A stretch of DNA of 64,000 nucleotides. Origin: Cellulomonas wangleii (GTDB lineage Bacteria; Actinomycetota; Actinomycetes; Actinomycetales; Cellulomonadaceae). Shown in pieces: positions 59,367-64,000 of the stretch. The stretch covers positions 2,790,001 to 2,854,000 of the forward strand of contig NZ_CP074405.1 in assembly GCF_018388445.1 (NCBI RefSeq), given 5' to 3'. The translations under genes and the position numbers were made by a program. Positions within the stretch are counted from its first letter, which is position 1; every line of letters begins with the position of its first letter. The notes beneath the pieces are model-generated. The model was not told the DNA's origin, did not search any database, and was given only the letters and a program-made list of their open reading frames with translations.

Positions 59367-60418
59367 CGCTGACCGCCGCGCCGGGCACGCCGGCCGCACC
59401 CGCAGGGGTGCGGCCGGCGGCCCTGCGCCGGCGGCGCACCGTCGGGGTCGCGCTGTGCGTCCTGGCGGTGCTGCTGGCCGTCGTCGCCTCCCTCGCCTTC
59501 GGGACGCGCGTGGTCGGCTGGTCCGACGTCGTGGCCGGGGTGCTCGCCCCCGACACGTCCGACATCGCCCAGGCGGCCGTCCGCTCGCGGGTCGCCCGCA
59601 CGGTGCTGGGACTGCTGGTCGGGGCCGCCCTCGGTGTGGGCGGGGCCGTGCTGCAGGGCCTGACCCGCAACCCGCTGGCCGACCCCGCGCTGCTCGGCAT
59701 CAGCTCGGGCGCGTCGCTCGCCGTCGTGCTGGGCATCATGCTGCTGGGCCTGTCCACGCTCTCGCAGTACGTGTGGCTGGCCTTCGCCGGCGCCGCGGTC
59801 TCCTCGGTGCTCGTGTACGCCATCGCCTCCCTCGGCCGCGAGGGCGCCACACCCCTCAAGCTCGCGCTGGCGGGCGCGGCCACCACCGCCGCGCTCGGCT
59901 CCGGCGTCTCCATGGTGCTGCTGTCACGCACCGACGTCCTCGACACGTTCCGGTTCTGGCAGGTCGGCTCCCTGGGCCGCGCCTCGTTCCCCGAGATCGC
60001 GCAGGTCATGCCCTTCCTCGTGGTGGGTGCCGTGCTGGCGCTCGGCTGCGCCCGCGGCATGGACGCCATCGCGCTCGGCGACGACGTCGCGGTCGCCCTG
60101 GGGCGGCGCGTCGGTACCGTCCGGGCCGTCGGCGGGGCCGCTGCCGTGCTGCTGTGCGGCACCGCGGTCGCGGCCGCCGGACCCATCGGGTTCGTCGGCC
60201 TGGTGGTCCCGCACCTCGCCCGCACCTTCACCGGCCCCAGCCACCGGTGGCTGCTGCCCTCCTCCGCCGCCCTCGGCGCCGCCCTGCTGCTCGCCGCCGA
60301 CGTCGTCGGGCGCGTCGTGGCCCGCCCGCAGGAGATCGAGGTCGGCATCGTGACGGCCGTGCTGGGAGCCCCCGTGTTCATCGCCATCATCCGGCGGCGC
60401 ACGGTGGCCGAGCTGTGA
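59363..60418 (+). CDS. iron-siderophore ABC transporter permease (FecCD family), subunit 1
   Basis: The 351-residue membrane protein has about nine to ten helices and the FecCD signatures RVARTVLGLLVGAALGVGGAV, LQGLTRNPLADPALLGISSGAS, PLKLALAGAATTAALGS, IGFVGLVVPHLARTFTGPSHR and LLAADVVGRVVARPQEIEVG. With the second permease it forms the transmembrane channel. ATG at 59363 overlaps the binding-protein gene, and its stop overlaps the next permease. Confidence 0.95.
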   Translation: MTLTAAPGTPAAPAGVRPAALRRRRTVGVALCVLAVLLAVVASLAFGTRVVGWSDVVAGVLAPDTSDIAQAAVRSRVARTVLGLLVGAALGVGGAVLQGLTRNPLADPALLGISSGASLAVVLGIMLLGLSTLSQYVWLAFAGAAVSSVLVYAIASLGREGATPLKLALAGAATTAALGSGVSMVLLSRTDVLDTFRFWQVGSLGRASFPEIAQVMPFLVVGAVLALGCARGMDAIALGDDVAVALGRRVGTVRAVGGAAAVLLCGTAVAAAGPIGFVGLVVPHLARTFTGPSHRWLLPSSAALGAALLLAADVVGRVVARPQEIEVGIVTAVLGAPVFIAIIRRRTVAEL

Positions 60419-61473
60419 CCGCCGTGCTGCCGACCGCCACGACCGCGCCCGCCGGCGCGGCCGTCGCCCGCGGGCGACGTGCCCGGCTGCGCCGACGGCG
60501 GGTCGTGCTGCTGGTCCTCGCGGTCGCCGTCGTCGCGGTCGCCGTGGTGGCGCTGTGCGTCGGCGAGCGCACCTACCCGCCGGGTGAGGTGCTGCGGGTG
60601 CTCCTGGGCGAGCAGGTGCCCGGCGCGTCGTTCAACGTCGGGGTGCTGCGCGCCCCGCGCGTGCTCACCGGCGTGCTCGTGGGGCTCGCGTTCGGCATGG
60701 GCGGCGTCGTCTTCCAGACGATGCTGCGGAACCCGCTGGCCAGCCCCGACATCATCGGCGTGAGCGCCGGGTCGAGCGCCGCGGCGGTCGTCGCCATCAC
60801 GATGTTCGGGTTGTCCGGCACCACGCTGTCCGTCGTGGCGGTGGTCGCCGGCCTGGGCGTGGCCGCCGCGATCTACGCGCTGTCCTGGCGCAGCGGCGTC
60901 CAGGGGGCACGGCTGGTGCTGATCGGCATCGCCGTCGGCGCGATGCTGGACTCGGTGATCGCGTACGCGCTGACCCGCGCCGGCGTCTACGACGCGAGCG
61001 AGGCGCTGCGCTGGCTCACGGGCTCCCTGAACTCCGCCTTCTGGCCCGGTGTCGCACCGCTCGCCGGCGCGCTGGCGGTCCTCGTGCCCGTCCTGCTGGT
61101 GCTCGCCCGCCGCCTGCCCGCCCTGCAGCTGGGCGACGACGCGGCCGCCGGGCTCGGCGTGCGCCCCGACCGCTCGCGGCTGGCGCTGCTGCTCGTGGCG
61201 GTCGCCGTCATCGCCGTCGCCACCGCGGCGACCGGCCCGATCGCCTTCGTCGCGTTCCTCTCCGGCCCCATCGCGCACCGCCTGGTGCGCGGCACCGGGT
61301 CGCTGCTGGTGCCCGCCGCGCTCGTCGGCGCGCTGCTCGTGCTCGTCGCCGACCTGGTCGGCCAGCACCTGCTGGTGCACCGCTTCCCCGTCGGCGTCGT
61401 CACCGGCGTCCTCGGGGCGCCCTACCTGCTCTGGCTGCTGGCCAGGACCAACCGCTCCGGAGGATCCCTGTGA
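60415..61473 (+). CDS. iron-siderophore ABC transporter permease (FecCD family), subunit 2
   Basis: The 352-residue membrane protein is a second FecCD permease: APRVLTGVLVGLAFGMGGVVFQ, MLRNPLASPDIIGVSAGSSA, ARLVLIGIAVGAMLDSVIAY, LRWLTGSLNSAFWPGV, GPIAFVAFLSGPIAHRLVRG and LVADLVGQHLLVHRFPVGV. Sequence differs enough from the first subunit for a heterodimer. GTG at 60415 overlaps the upstream stop by 4 bases, and the ATPase gene overlaps its end. Confidence 0.95.
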   Translation: MTAVLPTATTAPAGAAVARGRRARLRRRRVVLLVLAVAVVAVAVVALCVGERTYPPGEVLRVLLGEQVPGASFNVGVLRAPRVLTGVLVGLAFGMGGVVFQTMLRNPLASPDIIGVSAGSSAAAVVAITMFGLSGTTLSVVAVVAGLGVAAAIYALSWRSGVQGARLVLIGIAVGAMLDSVIAYALTRAGVYDASEALRWLTGSLNSAFWPGVAPLAGALAVLVPVLLVLARRLPALQLGDDAAAGLGVRPDRSRLALLLVAVAVIAVATAATGPIAFVAFLSGPIAHRLVRGTGSLLVPAALVGALLVLVADLVGQHLLVHRFPVGVVTGVLGAPYLLWLLARTNRSGGSL

Positions 61474-62345
61474 CGGACCCCGTCCACACGCTCGCGGTCG
61501 AGGGCGTGACCGTCGGCTACGACGAGCGGGTCGTGGTGCACGACATGACCCTCGAGGTCCCGCCCGGCGCCGTCACGGCGATCGTGGGGGCCAACGGCTG
61601 CGGCAAGTCGACGCTGCTGCGGGCGATGGCCCGGTTGCTGCGCGCCCGCGCAGGCCGCGTGCTGCTCGACGGCACCCCCATCGACGCCATGCCGTCGCGC
61701 GAGGTCGCCACCGTGCTGGGCCTGCTGCCGCAGGCGCCGGTCAGCCCCGAGGGCATCGCCGTCGCCGACCTGGTCGGGCGCGGCCGGTACCCGCACCAGG
61801 GCTGGTTCCGCCGGTGGACGGCGCACGACGACGCCGTGGTCGAGGAGGCGCTGCGGGCCACCGACATCCTCGACCTGGCCGACCGGCCGGTCGACGAGCT
61901 CTCCGGCGGACAGCGGCAGCGCGTGTGGATCGCCATGGCGCTCGCCCAGCAGACCGACATCCTGCTGCTCGACGAGCCCACGACGTTCCTCGACGTGGCG
62001 CACCAGGTGGAGGTCCTCGACCTGCTGGTGGACCTCAACCGCGACCACGGCACGACCATCGTCATGGTGCTGCACGACCTGAACCTGGCCGCCCGCTACG
62101 CCGACCACCTGGTCGCCATGACCGACGGGCGGCTGTACGCGCAGGGCGACCCGTCCGACGTGGTCACCGAGACGATGGTGCGCGACGTCTTCGGGATGGC
62201 CGCGCGCGTCGTGCCCGACCCGGTGAGCGGCTGCCCCCTCGTGCTGCCCCTCGGCCGGCACCGCACGGGCCGGGCCGCACAGCCGACCGAGGACGGCACC
62301 AGCGTGCCGCCCGCCGAGCGCCCGGCGGCCCAGCCCGTACCGTGA
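61470..62345 (+). CDS. iron-siderophore ABC transporter ATPase (FecE family)
   Basis: The 291-residue cytosolic subunit powers uptake. It has Walker A AIVGANGCGKSTLLRAM, Q-loop LGLLPQAPVSPEG, signature ELSGGQRQRVWIAMAL, Walker B DILLLDEPTTFLD and H-loop VLHDLNLAARYAD, followed by the FecE-type C-terminal stretch. It starts with GTG at 61470, overlapping the permease by 4 bases. An unusual tail of about 30 residues (TGRAAQPTEDGTSVPPAERP) extends past the usual end. Confidence 0.96.
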   Translation: MTDPVHTLAVEGVTVGYDERVVVHDMTLEVPPGAVTAIVGANGCGKSTLLRAMARLLRARAGRVLLDGTPIDAMPSREVATVLGLLPQAPVSPEGIAVADLVGRGRYPHQGWFRRWTAHDDAVVEEALRATDILDLADRPVDELSGGQRQRVWIAMALAQQTDILLLDEPTTFLDVAHQVEVLDLLVDLNRDHGTTIVMVLHDLNLAARYADHLVAMTDGRLYAQGDPSDVVTETMVRDVFGMAARVVPDPVSGCPLVLPLGRHRTGRAAQPTEDGTSVPPAERPAAQPVP

Positions 62346-62349
62346 GGTG

Positions 62350-63450
62350 ATGACGTCCGGCGGCGACGCTGCGGACCCGGCGCCCGGGTGGCGCCCGGAC
62401 GTGCTCGGTGCCGGCTACGAGCAGCACACGCTGCCGCTGCCGCCGGACGACGCCGGGCCCGTGGTCGCCACCCTCGTCCGCCACGTCCCGGCCGCGGACG
62501 ACCCCGACCTGGGGCTGGACGTGCTGTACGTCCACGGGTGGTCGGACTACTTCTTCCAGACCGAGCTGGCGGACTTCTGGGGCACCCAGGGCGCCCGGTT
62601 CTTCGCTCTCGACCTGCGCCGTTACGGCCGCAGCCTGCGCCCGGGCCAGATCCCGGGGTTCGTGACGGACCTGGCCACCTACGACGAGGACGTCGCCGCC
62701 GCGCGCGCGGTGATGGCGCAGGACGTGCCGGCGGACCGGCCGCGGCGGCTCGTCCTCATGGGCCACTCGACGGGCGGGCTGACCCTCAGCCTGTGGGCGG
62801 CGCGCCACCCGGGCGAGGCAGCCGCGCTCGTCCTGAACTCCCCCTGGCTCGAGCTGCAGATCCGCGAGGTCGGCCGCGCGCTGCTCGAGCCCGTGCTGCA
62901 GGTCGACGCGCGGCTGCGGCCCGCTCACCGCCTGCCCGTGGTCGACCGCGGCTACTACACCCGCGTCGTGTCCGACGCCTACGGCGGCGAGTGGCACTAC
63001 GACCTCACGTGGCGTCCGGAGCGCGGGTTCCGCGTCACCTCCGGCTGGCTCGCAGCGATCCTCGCCGGGCAGGACCGGCTCGCCCGCGGCCTGGACCTGG
63101 CGGCGCCGGCCCTCGTGCTGCTCTCGACGCGCAGCGCGCTGCTGCCCCGCTGGGACCCGTCGATGACGCGGGCGGACGTCGCGCTCGACGTCGACGGCGT
63201 GGCCCGCCGGGCGGCCGACCTGGGCCGGCACGTGACGATCGCGCGCATCGAGGACGCCCTGCACGACGTGGTGCTGTCCCCGCCGGCCGTCCGTCGGGAG
63301 GCCTACGCCACGACGGCGCGGTGGGTGGCGGGCACGGTGACGCTCACCGACGCGGCAGCCGCCGCCGGCCGTGCGCCGCGGCCCCACGGCCCCGCACCGT
63401 CGCGCCCGCGCCTGCACGTGCGGGGACCGGACCGGCGCCGACGCCGCTGA
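62350..63450 (+). CDS. alpha/beta hydrolase
   Basis: The 366-residue protein has the alpha/beta hydrolase core: LDVLYVHGWSDYFFQTELADF (oxyanion strand), ARFFALDLRRYGRSLRPGQ, the nucleophile elbow LVLMGHSTGGLTLSLWAARH (G-x-S-x-G with the catalytic Ser), the Asp strand around ALVLLSTRSALL, and the catalytic His in IEDALHDVVLSPPAVRRE. The C-terminal 45 residues are Arg/Pro-rich. No signal peptide. It begins five bases after the siderophore ATPase gene, so it may be in that operon; hydrolysis of a siderophore or its ester would fit but is only inference. GTG at 62347 is an alternative start. Confidence 0.85.
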   Translation: MTSGGDAADPAPGWRPDVLGAGYEQHTLPLPPDDAGPVVATLVRHVPAADDPDLGLDVLYVHGWSDYFFQTELADFWGTQGARFFALDLRRYGRSLRPGQIPGFVTDLATYDEDVAAARAVMAQDVPADRPRRLVLMGHSTGGLTLSLWAARHPGEAAALVLNSPWLELQIREVGRALLEPVLQVDARLRPAHRLPVVDRGYYTRVVSDAYGGEWHYDLTWRPERGFRVTSGWLAAILAGQDRLARGLDLAAPALVLLSTRSALLPRWDPSMTRADVALDVDGVARRAADLGRHVTIARIEDALHDVVLSPPAVRREAYATTARWVAGTVTLTDAAAAAGRAPRPHGPAPSRPRLHVRGPDRRRRR

Positions 63451-63461
63451 GGCGTCGGCGC
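63435..63461 (+). terminator. terminator of the siderophore/hydrolase operon
   Basis: GCGCCGACGCC and GGCGTCGGCGC are perfect 11-bp arms around GCTGA. The loop contains the hydrolase stop codon (63448-63450), so the stem's left arm is coding sequence. Confidence 0.85.
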
Positions 63462-63466
63462 AGGTC

Positions 63467-63570
63467 GGGTCACGACGACCGGGTCACGACGACGGGGTCA
63501 TGACGACCCGGGTCACGACGACCGGGTCAGGACGACCGGGTCATGACGACCGGGTCATGACGATCAGGTC
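63467..63570. repeat. 14-bp tandem repeat, about seven copies, between convergent genes
   Basis: The unit is GGGTCAYGACGACC with small variations in length and sequence; some copies contain the palindrome GTCATGAC. The array fills the whole space between the hydrolase terminator and the stop codon of guaB3. It looks like a minisatellite with no spacers. Confidence 0.9.
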
Positions 63571-64000
63571 AGAACGGCTGGTACGGGGAGACGACGACCT
63601 CGATGCGCTGGAACTCCTTGAGGTCGGAGTAGCCGGTCGTGGCCATCGCGCGGCGCAGCGCGCCGATGAGGTTGAGCGTGCCGTCGGCGGTGCGGCCGGG
63701 ACCGAACAGGATCTGCTCGAGCGTGCCGACCGTGCCGACCTCGACGCGCTCGCCGCGGGGCAGCTGCGGGTGGTGCGCCTCCGGCCCCCAGTGGAAGCCG
63801 CGACCGGGGGCGTCGCTCGCCCGCGCCAGGGCCGCACCCAGCATCACGGCGTCGGCCCCGCAGGCGATCGCCTTGACGAGGTCCCCGGAGCGGCCCACGC
63901 CGCCGTCGGCGATGACGTGCACGTACCGGCCACCGGACTCGTCGAGGTAGTCGCGCCGGGCGGCGGCGACGTCCGCGACCGCGGACGCCATGGGCGCGTG
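63569..64000 (-). CDS. guaB3: GuaB3-type IMP dehydrogenase-related protein (5' part missing)
   Basis: Only the C-terminal 143 residues are in the window; the frame is open at base 64000. Motifs of the IMP dehydrogenase/GMP reductase barrel are present: YVHVIADGGVGRSGDLVKAIACGADAVMLGAALARA (phosphate-binding loop and flavin-type end of the barrel). The ending is LNLIGALRRAMATTGYSDLKEFQRIEVVVSPYQ, characteristic of the actinobacterial GuaB3 subgroup, whose physiological role is less settled than GuaB2's. No CBS domains can be judged from this part. The stop lies in the last repeat unit of the tandem array. Confidence 0.9.
   Translation of the reverse strand, partial: HAPMASAVADVAAARRDYLDESGGRYVHVIADGGVGRSGDLVKAIACGADAVMLGAALARASDAPGRGFHWGPEAHHPQLPRGERVEVGTVGTLEQILFGPGRTADGTLNLIGALRRAMATTGYSDLKEFQRIEVVVSPYQPF

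Noticed and set aside
63467..63570. CRISPR array
   Set aside because: The units are 14 bp, directly adjacent and without unique spacers, and no cas gene is present.

Overview
The window is a stretch of a high-GC (by eye above 70%) actinobacterial chromosome. The gene order purN-purH / PerM-like DUF6350 gene / sucD-sucC, the DUF3817 and PspC genes, GTG starts and ATGA/GTGA gene overlaps, a DtxR/IdeR-type iron box and a ZTP riboswitch on purH all point to Actinobacteria. The combination with a phosphoketolase-Pta-AckA cluster and OmpA-domain lipoproteins fits a Cellulomonas-like organism, but the genus is inference.

Layout. 1-7.2 kb: purine synthesis (purH cut by the left edge, riboswitch, purN), two membrane proteins, succinyl-CoA synthetase and a uridine-kinase-like P-loop protein. 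7.3-17.3 kb: a YqeB-like membrane protein, an OmpA-domain lipoprotein, the PcrA helicase, a HIT-like protein, and a divergent PspC envelope-stress cluster with its two-component system. 17.4-21.4 kb: small membrane proteins, a GT4 glycosyltransferase and guaA. 21.4-38.8 kb: a large leftward tad/Flp pilus region. It encodes CpaB, a CpaE-TadE fusion, TadE, TadA, TadB, TadC, an embedded two-component system, Flp pilin, a TadG-like protein and OmpA/lipoprotein partners, followed by two paralogous cassettes built around very large prepilin-like proteins. 38.9-44.1 kb: DUF192, an asymmetric heterodimeric ABC exporter and SURF1. 44.3-50.3 kb: phosphoketolase, Pta and AckA. 50.4-52.0 kb: succinate-semialdehyde dehydrogenase. 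52.1-58.0 kb: the fructose PTS operon (regulator, FruK, IIA, IIBC, HPr, EI). 58.2-62.3 kb: a siderophore uptake operon behind an iron box. The right edge holds an alpha/beta hydrolase and a truncated guaB3.

The most unusual part is 21.4-30.1 kb. Two proteins of about 470 residues carry the Flp-type G/XXXXEY leader of a 71-residue pilin but continue into a large extracytoplasmic domain. They share exactly four cysteines in matching places. Each is encoded beside a four-helix membrane protein and a lipoprotein of the same family as the other cassette's lipoprotein. This looks like a duplicated accessory system that uses the Flp export route. Its function is unknown.

Most leftward operons are translationally coupled by 4-bp overlaps. 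Perfect or near-perfect hairpins mark many transcription unit ends. No tRNA, rRNA, insertion sequence, phage gene or CRISPR array was seen.
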